Source of the DNA: Piper betle
Lineage: Eukaryota; Streptophyta; Magnoliopsida; Piperales; Piperaceae
Reading direction: 5' to 3'
Assembly (NCBI GenBank): GCA_033002965.1
Contig: JAURVB010014092.1
Span: 1 to 64,000, forward strand
Length of the DNA: 64,000 nucleotides
The first letter of the stretch is position 1, and every line of letters starts with the position of its first letter. Under the pieces are notes generated by a model. It ran no database searches. It had not been told where the DNA came from and saw only the letters and a program-made list of their open reading frames with translations. The translations under genes were made by a program, and so were the position numbers. Of this stretch, positions 10,906 to 23,719 are shown in pieces.

Positions 10906-13858
10906 AAGAACATGAAATCTATGTGCTAAGTGTAAGAATATCATGGTAGACGAGTACATCAATTTGTCTCTTTTAGTGAATGTGTTCTTATAATTCATAA
11001 TCATTCAATTCTAAATCTTTCATCATATCATCGTGAAATATATATATATATATATATATACTTACTTTCATCACCTCATGACTGCTCTTCTAAATAGGTT
11101 TTAAAGAACTTTATAGCCGAGGTATTGTGGTTTAAACACAATGCTAGACAAAAGATATTTTGCACAATGCAGGGGTTAGAGTAGAAAATAATTTTGTGAG
11201 AGTTTCAAGAAGTATTAATAAAGTAGTAACGGAGAACAATGGCTTTAATTACGTGTTGATAAATATAAAAAAGAAAAAATAATAATAACAGCTTCTTAAA
11301 ATGATCTGATCTGGCAACTCTCATACTGGTCATCGGATAATTTTTTTTGCTTAAACACAACTATTTTGGGACTTTTAACTGCCCGTATCTCATTCTTACT
11401 AGACCGATTATTTGGCCTTTCAAGTTTACAATCTAGATCCATTTTATAGCCCATTGTTGATAATTTTATTTTTCAATGCAAAAAGTGTCTTAATTTCTTT
11501 CTATCTACTCTATTAATAAAAAAAATTCAATACTTGTCTGAGATTAAAGATATAAAAATTAATCAATCAAAATATAATAAAATATACCTCCTATAAAGGG
11601 TCACGAATTCGAATATCGTTAACTTTAATTTTATTAAAAAATATAATAAAATAATCTTTCACTGTAGAATGTTTAAAGTTTAAGCATGACTAACTTCAAT
11701 TTTTAACTTTTTTAATTAATAAGAACCCTTATAATAATCTTTAAAAATATATAATAAAAAATCAAATAATTATAATTTATTATTTCATTAAAATATGGTA
11801 TATCTTTAAAAATCATTACAATTTATATACAAAATATTAAATTATTATAATATATTTTATTATTCAACAAAAATTTATATATAAAATTATAATTTATCCC
11901 ACAAATGTCTCGCACATCTTACCTAATTTTTTAGTAAGCTCTTTTAATATGGGCCGAGTTAATAATTGATAAGCGCCGGTCCAGGTTGCTGTGGGACTCT
12001 CGGGGGACGATTTACTCCTCACAAATCCGCACCTAGTTTTGCCAGTAGCGGTTTCTTATTTTTTATTTTTAAATGCCAACAGCTTTTTCGCGTCCGATGA
12101 ACAGAGTAGATCAACATTATGGAAATATGATTGCCACGCGGAGAAGAAGGGGTGAAAAAAACGTCGTACGTACAACTTTTATTTTATTTTATTTGAAAAA
12201 CTAGCTAGCTATATGTTTTTTGGTGGCGTCCAATTGAAGGATTTAGACGGCCTGGAATGCCGGTTTGAGAAGGAAAACTCCAAGCAAATGGCGACAGAAG
12301 GCAGTGCTTTCATCTTTGGCAGCACCTTATTTTAATTTAATTGTTTGGGAAGAAAAAACACGTTGTTTCAATTGCTTTCCCTCGGTGCAATTTGCTTTAG
12401 AAAAAAAAAGGTACGGTAGCAGTGTTGAGCTGTTTCGTGCCGTGCAAAAAGGGGCATGTCGTGCTACAGACTAGGTGACATCTAATCTTTGGGATTGATG
12501 AGGGATGACCCATCATGAGCAGTAGTCTACTCTAACCTAGCTGGCTACTTTATCCTGGGATTGCAACTTACATGTCGGCCATTCAGCTAAATCTAGGGAC
12601 CAAATTAATTTTTAAAAAATAAATAATAAATAAATATTAATCAATGAAGGCTTTGTAAACTGTTTTAACTTCTTTAAATGGGATCATAGATTATCGAATT
12701 CTTTTTCTTTGTGTCATGTCCACATTCTTTTGGCGTTTGTGTTTTAATGGTCACTTCAATCTATTCTTCAAATTAGTTTTAAACAATCGCCGGTTGGAAT
12801 TTCCTTTTTTCTATTTTTTTGAGGAGTTAGTTGTATTTCTTGGCTAATGTATCCGTTTAGATTTTTTTGACCGTTTATACTAAACTAGTTATTATTACTG
12901 AGAAAGACAATCACTATGTCAACCGGTTCAGAATTGAATATGTTTGTAAATTAAAGTATTGGCTACCAAATCTTGAGAAACGATAATCACGTTTGACAAA
13001 ATTAGGTAAAATTTCATGTTATGTACGACCAGATAAATTATAATTTTTTTTGTTAATTTTTATTAATAATGAGATAGATTATAATAATTTAATATTTTAG
13101 GTATAAAATATGATTTTTTTAAATAGAGATTCTAATTGAATGATAAGATAAATTATAATTATTTTATTATTTTATTATATTTTATTTTCAATGTAAGTAG
13201 ACTGAATTTTGTTAATAAAAAGTTAAAAATTAAGGTTAGATGGCCCTTCTCAATAGAAGGTATTTTATTATTATTTTTTTATATAAAATTAAAATTTGAG
13301 ATTAGCTCAGTTGTAACCCATAATCCTTTGTAATGAGAAGTATTTTTATTATTTTTTATGTTTATTATATTTTGATTGATTAAATCTTTTTTAATTACAT
13401 ATTAGTATTTAATTTCTCTTTTATTAATAAGATTAGATTTACAGTTTAAAGTATAAAAAGTCCCATCCTGTTTTCAATTCACTAAAAAAGGTTTAAGCAT
13501 AAAATGGATTTTCTTGAGTCGACAATCACCGCATTTCTATTAATATATATATAGACCAAATGTATTGGTTGTACGACCATCTCTTAGTTCCTGGTCATAC
13601 GATCGATGCCACGCACTTAGTTGCCATCTAGAGCACAAAATGTTAACTCCTCCATCTTTCTACTCGAGCCAATATAACAATCTTCTTTCTAAACTTATCC
13701 ATATCCTTATAAAAATAAACGATCTTCCAATTTTAATCATTCTTTCAAGGTAAAAATTCAATCTTCCTATTCAATTGTAAATTAATGTTTACAATATTTT
13801 AGAAAAGAAGAGGCTGAGTTTATTTTTCAAACAATTCACTGCAATAAGAAGGTAATGG
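10906..13858. other. Intergenic AT-rich DNA
   Basis: No supported gene. It contains an AT microsatellite at 11038-11060 and scattered poly-A/T. The short open frames at 12265 and 13136 have no recognisable motifs. Confidence 0.6.
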
Positions 13859-14425
13859 TGTTAATATTTGTTAGTATGAATATTAATGATATGTAGTTCA
13901 TTATCACATTCGGAATACTAAAGGAATCTCAGAATACAAGCAAAGGTGCCTGTTTGTTTTTTCATAGAAGATGAAGGGCTTCAAACTATTTCTATAAATA
14001 TGGATCTTATTTGTTTCATTTTAAAAAATAGGCCAAGACAAGATGTGAAAGATAAAAGAAAAAAGATATACAGATAAGAAGAGGGAAATATTTTATTCAC
14101 CAGTTTAATTTTATATGGAGTATTTAGAGAGAAATTTTGTAATCTATATTATAGGTTAGGTGAATAATCTTCTTTAAATCTCTATATGTTTGATGGTTGT
14201 AATCGCGAGTAATCTTCTTGTAAATCTATATATGTTTAACGGTTGTAATCTTTAGTTAAAGTAGTGAATTATTCGTTGATGTCTCATAGTTTTTAATTCT
14301 CGATAGAAGGAGGGTTTTCCATGTTATATCTCCGCTCTTTTGGTTTTATTTTATTTTATTTCTTAGGTATTATTTTCTCATATCTTATGTTCGTTGTTGT
14401 TGATCTAACTTTAAGGATTTTTTCA
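13859..14425 (+). repeat. Left LTR of the composite element
   Basis: It starts TGTTAATATTTG and ends TTTTTTCA. It matches 20542-21105 nearly end to end. Confidence 0.8.
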
Positions 14426-14485
14426 ACAATTGGTGCCGTCTGTGGGAAACTTTCATTCAATTGGATCTTGATTTGATTGGGAGTC

Positions 14486-14599
14486 ATGGCGGTCACTTCC
14501 AAGACCGGGAAGATTGGAAAATTTGATGAAACAAATTATCAATGGTGGAGGATGCAGATTGACGATAAGAGCAACTACATCAGCCGTTTGGAGTGGTGA
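14486..14599 (+). pseudogene. Gag-like N-terminal fragment
   Basis: The ATG at 14486, just after the LTR and candidate primer-binding site, opens MAVTSKTGKIGKFDETNY followed by QWWRMQIDD. This resembles the start of copia-type gag proteins (K.(E/D)KF(N/D)GTN(F/Y)..W...M). A TGA at 14597 ends it after about 37 codons, and no further gag homology follows. Confidence 0.6.
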
Positions 14600-14882
14600 C
14601 AAATGTTTCAGAGCCATGGGCAGTATATTGTAGTAGGAGGCCGTGGTGCATTTTTCTAAGAAAGAAGAAATGTCGGTAACAGGCAAAGGGGCAGTTCTTT
14701 GGACTTCACCTACTTACTGGGGATGCCCTTATGGCCACCCTCCAAGACCAATCTCAGATACGCCTTTCGTCTCCCTCGACCTACTCAATGACAGGTTGTG
14801 GGGGGCGGTGTGGCAAGTGTTTGATACCTGCGTGGCAGTGACCGAGTACTCCTTCGAGGAAGTGAATGACATGTCTAATATG

Positions 14883-15461
14883 AAGATCGGGAAGCCCCAT
14901 ACGGTGCCCTATAAGGTCACTAGTAAGTGCGGGTTGGTGATAGTGAGGATGTTCCCGGTGCCGAGAGGATCGGGGATCATTGTGGCAAGGGTCCCAAAGA
15001 AGGTGCTACAATTTGCTGGGATTGCCCATCTCCTTAGACCATGGCAGAAAGAGGTGGAGGCCACCACGGTGGCTTTGGTCAGGGCTATGGTTAGGGTGGA
15101 CGTGGAGACTGGTGCAAGGACCGGTGCTGTGGGCGTCTTGGCGGGCGGTGCAAGAGTAGGAAAAGTGGGTCCCTATTACTGAGCTTGGTCGGCTGATGAA
15201 GGAGGGAGAGATCCGGTCGTTTGAGCACATCTACCTCCACTCACTACCGGTGAAGGAGCACCAGATTGTGCTCCTAAGCCCGGTGCTCAAGGACGACGTC
15301 ATGAAGATCATGACAGTCCAGAAGCTAACCCGCGCAAGGTAGCGCACTAGGTTCAAGGCCTTCATCATTGTCGGCGACAGCAACAGCCATGTCGTGCTCG
15401 GCGATCATCCTTGCTAAGCTGTCGGTGATCCCTATCTAGAGGGGTTACTGGGAACAAGATC
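14883..15461 (+). pseudogene. 40S ribosomal protein S2 (uS5) pseudogene, halves in swapped order
   Basis: RPS2 (uS5) is part of the small ribosomal subunit decoding region. Two intronless pieces lie side by side in the wrong order. Positions 14883-15023 encode the later part (KIGKPHTVP...[12 protein letters not shown]). Positions 15041-15461 encode the start ([17 protein letters not shown]), then [35 protein letters not shown] and TRFKAFIIVGDS, and end at RGYW(E)NKI. The end of the second piece and the beginning of the first meet at the same codons, sharing the word AAGATC. In-frame stops, a frameshift near 15150-15170 and a roughly 15-residue deletion after VVLGD are present, and about 60 C-terminal residues are absent. 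It is a dead, probably processed copy. Confidence 0.88.
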
Positions 15462-15469
15462 AGGCCACT

Positions 15470-16420
15470 TTCATGGAGGCTGATAATGATTTTTTTGTCA
15501 GATCTTGTCTGATGGGTCAACACGATAAGGTGGAGAGAAGGTTAGAGGCTGGGTTGCTGCAGCCACTACCTACACCTTCGAGACTATGGAGCTCGGTCTC
15601 ACTGGACTTGGTGTCCGGATTCCCTAGGGTGAAGGGAATGTTAGCAAGGTTAGTGGGTCGGTTTTCTAAGTACTTGTATTCGCAGTAATACCACAGGGGT
15701 GCCCAGCTGAGATTGATGCTAAATACTTCTTCGGAAACTTGGGAGGAGTACTGTCGTCTTGACCAACATTATTACAGCTAACTATTCTTAGTTTAACGGG
15801 CAAATTGAGAGGATGAATACATTAAGACATTTTGTCATATCCAACCAAAGGAACTAGTTGGAACTTCTTGAGGCGGAAGAGTTTTGTTATAAACTGCATC
15901 GTTTTTCAGCTACGGGGCTTAGTTCTTTTAAAGTTGCGATGGGCTTCTAACCTCTTACACCACTTAAGGTTGCTCCACAGGGAGGTGGAGTACGGGGTCC
16001 AACTACACATAGGTTTGCCAGGGATTGGCAAGAACTGTATAAGGAGATAGTAGATTCATTGGCCGAGGCAACGAGCAGAATGAAGATATATACTGACTTG
16101 AAAACATTGTCATTCAGCGTAGGGGACAAAGTAAAGTTGAAGCTCAAGCCACTGATTTGGGAGAAAATCAATCGTACCAAGGTGTATAGGGTATGGGTGA
16201 GCTGGAGAAGGTACAAGGGTACAAGCTTCACCCAATTTTCTTTATTAGTTTTTTCAAACCTTTCCATGAAGATTTGGTCAATCTAAGAAGAGCTTGTTAT
16301 GGAGCTCCCCTACTATCCGATAACAATTTGGGAAAAAGATGGGGAGGATTTTGGAGTATAGGCATGTCAACCTGAGGACTTCAAAGAATCGGATGGAGTT
16401 TGTATAGTTATGCAAGAGAA
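15470..16420 (+). pseudogene. Ty3/gypsy polyprotein remnant (integrase to C-terminal region)
   Basis: Open fragments in different frames show gypsy pol motifs: GLLQPLPTPSRLW.SVSLDL.SGFP at 15560-15625 and GRFSKY at 15657 (start of the integrase core), NGQIERMNT..RHFV at 15796 (the DGQTER.N motif), CYKLHRFSATG at 15885, then ARDWQELYKE, SVGDKVKLKLKP (16111-16155) and KLHPIFFISFFKPFHEDL (16222-16280), which matches the LHPVFHVS.LKP.H region after the integrase. Frameshifts and stops are frequent and reverse transcriptase is not seen. The remnant begins directly where the rpS2 fragment ends. Confidence 0.88.
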
Positions 16421-16875
16421 CTAGAGTCCTATGATGAAGCCATGAATAACAAAGCTCATCTTAAGTGATGTCATCATTGGAGAAGATTCACACATGGGAT
16501 TTGGTGAAGTTGCAATAAAAAATGGAGTTTCTACAAAACAAATGGAAAGAGGGAACCGAGAAGCAAGGCTAGTTGGGAAAGGAAAGGGACTAGTGGCAAT
16601 TGAAGAGCAAGATCAAGAAGTGTTGTGGAGAACTTAACCCTCCGATGAAGACATCAGGTCTAGTCTGTTGGATGAGCTAGGAGCTAGGGTTTGGCAGTTA
16701 TTCCTATTCATCTCATGTCCAAGACAGATAATCGGTGCTATTCGAGTGGTGGAAACAACTTACTAGTGTTAATTCTTTTTAGAGTTGCAGGGAAAGATCA
16801 AGTTGTGGTGCATAAAGTGTGTCGGGTGACTAAGGTGTACCAGCGAGTTCTAGGATTTGGAACGAGCAAAGTACC

Positions 16876-19744
16876 TGTAACACCCCGTTTCGGCTCACCC
16901 GTGAACCGACCCGGAAATGTCACCAGCGACCGAACCGTTCGCTAATCTACTAGATTCGGTTAAGCCGACCAGGATCTACTCTCGGCGTCTCAAGATGGAG
17001 ATGCAAATATGAAATGCATGAATGGGAACGATTGGGTTCTAACGCAGTCCTACATGCATGCTATGATGTACAAGCAAAATAAGACAAAACAACAAATGAG
17101 AAACCAAAAGAAAATATATACTATTTTATGAAAATACGATAACACATAACAATCTACCATGACATTAAATCATTATCTCATTCATTTTTACCCGAGCCGA
17201 GTCTGAACTCCAAGGCTCCCTACTCATTCATATTTATCAGTTCGTTTCATAACAAGTAATTCATTCAAGCAAACACATCAAAATTATCATTTACATAACA
17301 ATAACACACCATCATTATACATACGTTACACGCGGCAGGTACATGTGTGCGCGGTTCCGTGCTGCTCCTCCGCAGTCCCGACAGCTTTCATCGCTCGCAT
17401 TCCTCACCTACATATATATAGAAAAACCGTCAGTAACGAGTGTTACCGGCCCGGAAAATAACTAATATCAATCTGGCACAGGAGAGCAAACTCTCCTGTT
17501 GAATCAAAACCATATACTTCCTCAAGAACTCTCATCAGGGCACATACGGGAGCCGTCGCGTCGGGCCGTCGCCCTCGGGTCGACAGCGTCCCCCTTTCTT
17601 TCTCATTCTCATACCTTGGCCATTTCTCTATCGCTTCTCGCATCAAATTTCATTCCTTACCGCCCTCTGCACCTTCCATATTACTCCTGGCCTTGAGCAC
17701 AAAGGCCGAGCACTCTCAGGCAGTCGCCTTCAGTACCCTTTGAACCACAAGTCTAGACATGCGCTGCATTGCAGTACCCGTAAACCTCCACACTTCTCCG
17801 GGTTTGAGGAACTCAAAGGTGGAGTTGTCTGGATCCTTCGGGAACGAAGTGGGTTCTCCCCAGCTCCAGAGCCCGCTCTTCCGAGCACACGCCCTATCTG
17901 AAGACGTGGCTGCAAGTACCCCTCATCCCATCTCTCACCGAAAACACGAAAACTATACATATATAGGCCTGGGTTGGGATTTATACAATAGGCCCGAAGG
18001 CATCGTGAGCTGGATCTGAAGTTCGAAAACAAACTCGAGGGATCTCATCCTCGAGGGTTATTAATCCGAAATAAAACTGTTGGCTAAATGGCCCGAGTTA
18101 AGTGGGATCCGATAAAACGCCACTTAACTCGTCCTGCACATGATAAATCAAATATACAATAGAGTAGCGTAAAACAGAGAACGAGTCCTAAACGGACCTG
18201 GTAGAAGCTCCAAACGGGTCCACGCGCCTAGGCGGCGAGCTCCTACACCGTACCTACACAATCAGGCTAAAAACTAACGCCCGCATGATGAATCACACAT
18301 CCTATAGCATGCACACACAATCAACACAATCACGCATCAACCATCACACATCAACCTATATCAATTCTAGCAAGTCTACTTAGGCTAGTTTGCATTAGAT
18401 CATGATCATTACCTAGTTACCCTAATTAGTTTCTTAGTCTCCATTTTTTTAACACCACTCAATCAAACAAATTTCATATTTTATCCTTAATCAAATCTAC
18501 ATTTATATATATTATTATAACACACAATTCACCAATCCTAGCATGCAATTCTAATAAGCAATACTTTCAAATAATTAAGTTAAAATAAATTATACCTCGC
18601 GTCGTCGAAAATCGGCGACGGTTAGGGTTTCCGTTTCGTGGCTCGAAACTCGAATTCGGCACCTAGCGGCGTCCGAAGTCCGATCAGATTGGATCGGGTG
18701 CGTTCGGCGGATGATCCAGCGAATTTCCCACGAATCCAATTTCTCGGCGGTTCCGGCAGTTTTTCGGCGAGTGTCGGCGGTTTTCCGGCGGATTCCGGCG
18801 GTTTTCCGGCGATGATTCGGGACGGGGCAATCAGGGGGTCTATCGGCACCAGCTCGACGAGCTTGGTCCAATGGTGGTGTCAAACAGGGTAGCCGAGGCG
18901 GCGATGGCCGTCGACGGCGGCGTCGAAAATGGGTGGCGGCGGCGGCGTGCTCCGATCGGGGCTGCGGCCGGCCTCGACGGCGGTCGGGATGATGGGGGAA
19001 ACGTCGGCGACGGCGAGAGGGTGGTCGTCGGGGTCACAGTGGCGGCGGAGCGGCCCGGACGGCGGCGAATCGCCGAGGGAGCGCGTCGCGGCTCGTGGGG
19101 CGATTCCGGCGTCGTGGCGGCGAGACGGTGGCCGGGGTGGGTCGTGGCGGCACGGCGACTGCACGGCGGGGCGGGGCGGCGTTGATCGGCGGCTGTACGA
19201 CGTCGGCGGCGGCGGCGGCGGCGACGAGCACGAGGGGCGGCGGCGGCTAGGGTTTTGGAAGGGGGAAGTGTCGGGAATGGAGAAAATATACTCCAGTGGC
19301 AGTTTCGTAATTAAGTATTGACTCGATTCCTACTCGAGTCAAAATAATAACTAGTTCGTAATAAATTCTAAAAAAATCTAGAAAAATATGGAAAAATCCC
19401 ATAAAATTAAACAAACACAACAACATCCAAATGGCATGCTCTATAACTAATAACCCACCCGAATATAATCCAACGCGTCCTAATGCGTTATTCGGCCTAA
19501 AACTATTCTGCGATAAAATAAAAATAACAATCAATACTGTATACCTCCATATACTTGATAACCCATTTTTCATCATCTTTTAGACGTTATCATCGTACAC
19601 TTGAGCATACATGACCCTCATCGCTCATAACTCACAGCTGGCCTCAACTCAGCTCGCGGTCCATGAAGCTGACTCGACTCGAACCAACGGTTGAACCGAC
19701 TGGTTCACTCCCGTAAAACTCTGACTCGAGTCACGGGTTTTACA
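16876..19744 (+). mobile_element. Solo LTR 1 (TGTAACACC...TTTTACA family)
   Basis: This 2869-bp unit begins TGTAACACCCC and ends GGGTTTTACA. It is flanked by GTACC on the left and CTACC on the right, a 5-bp duplication with one change. It aligns along its length with the LTR at 39043-51283 once that LTR's insertions are removed. It contains the conserved hairpin ctcgagggatctcatcctcg at about 18032, a repeated ttccggcgg block at 18720-18815 and a CpG-rich stretch at 18880-19260. It carries no gag or pol. It interrupts the composite element at 13859-21105. Confidence 0.88.
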
Positions 19745-20541
19745 CTACCGGTACCCGATGGAGCATATCGGCATTATAATCGGTAATTATACCGAGCATG
19801 TCAGTATATCGGCAAGAGGAAACCTAAGGGGCGTACGAGTTTCAGGTAGCAGTTCGTAGGGTGTGAGGACCGAACGCCAGGCTGAACAGCTATGTGCGTG
19901 CATATCGGCGAGCAAAGTTGATGGACCGAGTGTATCAATATAAATGCTGGGCGTACCGAGACAAACAGCGTAGTGGTACGTTGGCGAGCATGGATGTGTG
20001 GATGTGACCGAACAAATTATCGGGATTACGGTATTTGGGTAGAGTTGCCGAGCAATGCCGCAATGCCAGTATTTGGAGTGTGCAGTTTACTTGATTCGTC
20101 GAGAGAGGGGACTTTTTGACCGAGACTGGTTGGTTCGAACCAGGAGGGTTCGACCATGTAACTAACATGCATGGATGGATATGCTTGAGGGGATTTGTCG
20201 ATAAGGATGATGATGATATTGATAGTTATCAAGATCAATCCTTAGCCAGCAGTGGATGTTGGTTTGCAACTAAATCCAGAAGATATGCATGATCAACATG
20301 GAGATATGCCCTATCTCCTTGGAGATAAAGATGCCAATGTCAGATGCAGGTTATTGGAGACTTGTATGAGATCTTCCCGGAGTTGTAGATAAACACGAAG
20401 GTTCTATATAAGGGGGTGTCCTCTTGTGTAGAAAGCAACGGGAGGAAACTTGTACTAACATGCAGGCGATAGACTTTTGCAACAAACAAGTGGAGGAAGA
20501 ATCAGGACTGGTATATTCCAATCGGACTCAAAGTGAGAAAT
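19745..20541 (+). other. Interior tail of the composite element
   Basis: This segment lies between the solo LTR and the right LTR of the composite element. I see no domain in it. Confidence 0.4.
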
Positions 20542-21105
20542 TATTAATATTTGTTAGTATGAATAGTAATGATATGTTTTACATTGTCACAGTTGGAATA
20601 CTAAAAGAATCTCAAAATACAAATAGAGGTGCCTATTTGTTTTTCCATAGAAGATGAAGGGCCCCAAACTATCTCTATAAATATGGATCTCATTTATCTC
20701 ATTCTAAATATAGGCCAAAAACAAGAGAAGACAAGATGTGAGAGATAAAAGAAAACGGATATAGAAATAAGAAGAGGGAAATATATTATTCACTAGTTTA
20801 ATCTTATACGAAATATTGAGAGAGAGAATCTTTGTAATATCAATAATATAGGGTTGGGTGAGTAATTTTATAGTATAGGTTGGGTAAGTAATTTTATTGT
20901 AAATCTCTATATATTTGACGACTGTAATCTTTGATTGAAGTAGTGAATTGTTTGTTGATATCCCGTAGTTTTTAACTCTCGATAGAAGGTGGGTTTTCCA
21001 CGTTATATCTCTGTTCTTTTGGTTTTGTTTTATTTTATTTCTCAAATATTATTTTCTCATATCTTGTGTTCACTGTTATTTATCTAACTTTAAGGATTTT
21101 TCTCA
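20542..21105 (+). repeat. Right LTR of the composite element
   Basis: It matches the left LTR (13859-14425) from 'ttaatatttgttagtatgaa' to 'ttaaggatttttctca'. Confidence 0.8.
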
Positions 21106-23719
21106 AATAATAGAACCGAATACTATTCATGCATCGTGCTGTAAATTATGAGCTAATCAAATGTAGTACAAGTTAAAATACACCCGAAGGCCTTTTCCCT
21201 GTATTTAACCAAGGTATCTATAAAATAAGAAAATGGACGTGCAGTGGAAGGCAAATGATCAAGAGGTAGAAAGATGAAGAGAAAGATGTACACCGTTGTT
21301 TCCATGTTCCAGAGGAAGGTGGAAGCATGAAGTTTTTGTATATTAAGACCAGGTGAACGCTTGGAAGTTGGACATGGAGATTTCATGTCGTTGAGGATGC
21401 ATGATTGGTTGAAGTCTTGAAGAAGATAGCAGCGGTGTTGATCCTACGACCAGGAAGTGATTCTTGCCAGCACGACCACTAAATATGAACTCGAAACATA
21501 CTGCGAGCACGCGGTGGTGGTATCTTTCTTATTCACTAGCCTAGGCCTTTGAACCGTAACACGCAAATCAATTATAACAATTTTTTTCGTAACTTTAGGC
21601 TTCATCTTTAACATTAACAAATTGGGACTAAAGGAGCTTTTATGTCCGCTAATTACTATGTCACTCTTCAACCGCGCCATCATTAAAAAGCCTTTTATGT
21701 CGACTCTTGAGGGTCCCACTCAATCAAACACGATCTAGATTAACAAACTTTTTACATCATATTAATGGAAAATGCTTTGCATGTTAGGAAAAGATTTCTT
21801 CTCGCACTTTTTACAACAAACTCTACGTAACAACATCTTAATTAGTGTAACAAGTGCTAGAACAAATCTTTTCCCTGCATATTAGTTCAAATTAATAATT
21901 TTCCACCTTATTTATAAGTTTGAATATCTCGAATTCAAGCTATTATGCAAAGCATGACTCGTGTACCTGTATCTAAAACATCAGCTTTAAATTATTTGAT
22001 GAAAAATTAGTCGGTGAAATAGTAATATGGATCCATCAAGTGCACGCACCTCCTGTGGACAATCAAATCGTTATTAATATGGTATTGCTTAGTATGATTT
22101 GCTTCTACCTGCCTACAAATTTTTCACAACTAAACATTTCAACCATGTTTGTTGTTCAAAGCAAAGCTATGTTGAAAAATTCTTAAGCATTTTAGAAATA
22201 TTTGAAAATGAATTTGTGTTAATTTTCTAACTTTTTGTTACACCTAAAAGTAGAGCGGATAAAAGTGGGGTAGAAAAAAGTTTATCCATGTTTTTTTGGT
22301 GTTTTTTGTGTTGAAAAAAGTTTAAAAATTAACATGCACTGACATTTAAATTAAATCTCTAAATTTTTTTAAAAATCTAGATGTTTTCTCTTCTCTAAAA
22401 TTTGTCATGGAGAAGACGTCTACTTTTCTCTCCATGCCATATTTTTAAAAAGGCATAGTTTTTTTTTATTTTAAGGTAGTGCTATAACTTTTTTATTTAA
22501 ATGAAATTATCTTCATCATCTAGTCTAACTATCTTTTAAATCCAAGGACTGATAGTTATTTTTTCCCAAACAAAAGCAGGCCTTATAATTATCCGTTTTA
22601 TCATCTACCGGCATTTTAAGAGAACGTAGAAACTGAAAGCCCTATGTCTTTAAACAAGATGACAGACTTTCCTCTTCCATCTTTAGTTCACCTTTAATGA
22701 AGGAGATCAAGTCTCGGAAGCGGCTGTTGGTCTTCTTGCTATGCGACTGCACAGATTTAGGGTAGTTAGTGAAATCGTGAATTTTATTTGAAGGCATAAA
22801 TCTAAACTTTAGATTTATATTAATGAATTAATAAAATTAGTTTTTAAATTATGAATTGTATTTATACAATTTTTATACGATTTACGATCTAACTCATAAA
22901 ATATTAAAAGCATGTTATTTTACACATCTTCCACCCTTAATCAATCTAGTTTATATGTTTGTGGGTTTAAACAGTAAAAATATAACTTGTGATAAATTTA
23001 TAATTTAAAGTCACTGACAAGTGTAATCTCAGAGTAGATTTACGTAAAATACTATTTTTGTTCTTAATCTACTTTAACAAAATAATTATATTTACCGTTT
23101 AACTAACCCTTATTACTAATCCTTATTAGTGAATGTTAAATTATATATGATTGCATGGATTCTTGTTCGCTCGCTTATCTTTCCCCTTCCTCTCTCCTTG
23201 CGTCTGTCCGACGTACATACGCTCTCCCCAGTCTGAAGTCGTCTGGCCATGTCCATCCGTTCGAATCTCTATCCCTGCCAGCTTTGTCCTCAACTCTGCC
23301 TTCCTTTTTCTCTAATTTTTCTGGTGCGCCCTTATTATACGTACGTGCCACGACCATTGCTGCCATATAAAACAAGGTCCTACGACCCTTCAGTTCCCAA
23401 CATCGGTTTTGTTTTCAACTCCTAATTACACGAGAAAACAAAAAAAAAATGTTCCAACTCTTATATTTCTGCCCCATAGAGTTTCTCTTCCTGTCTTTAT
23501 AAATTATAAGGGCCATGAAGGTCTCTTTCCTTTCCCATAAGCCATGGTCATGGCCTGATGACTAGAACTTGAGTTTTCTTGATGTGGATATATAGCTAGA
23601 TGACATGTCTCCTGTGCTTTAGCGACCCATGTTCTTTGTTTTGGTGTTTGGTTGCTAGTGTGACTGGGTCACTAGCAAGTGAGAGAGAAAAGTGTGAGAG
23701 GGAAGCCAGCAGGAAGATC
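21106..23719. other. Intergenic DNA and bHLH promoter region
   Basis: No gene is recognised up to about 23150. TATA-like words occur at about 23365 (catataaaac) and 23496 (tataaattataag), the latter about 220 bases upstream of the bHLH start codon and a plausible core promoter. Confidence 0.4.

Larger units (their letters stand above)
13859..21105 (+). mobile_element. Old composite LTR retroelement with nested insertions
   Basis: Two direct repeats bound the element: 13859-14425 and 20542-21105. They share long stretches, from 'ttaatatttgttagtatgaa' to 'ctaactttaaggattttt', with many substitutions and a few indels, so the insertion is old. After the left LTR, 'ttggtgccgtctgtgggaa' at 14430-14448 sits where a primer-binding site belongs. 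The interior holds a gag-like start, an rpS2 pseudogene, Ty3/gypsy integrase remnants and a solo LTR of another family. No clear target-site duplication is left. The gag-like start looks copia-type whereas the integrase is gypsy-type, so the interior is probably a mosaic of several insertions. Confidence 0.75.

Noticed and set aside
23155..23375. Open frames of 66-71 codons on both strands upstream of the bHLH gene
   Set aside because: They lie in the probable promoter region, contain no domain, and oppose each other on complementary strands.
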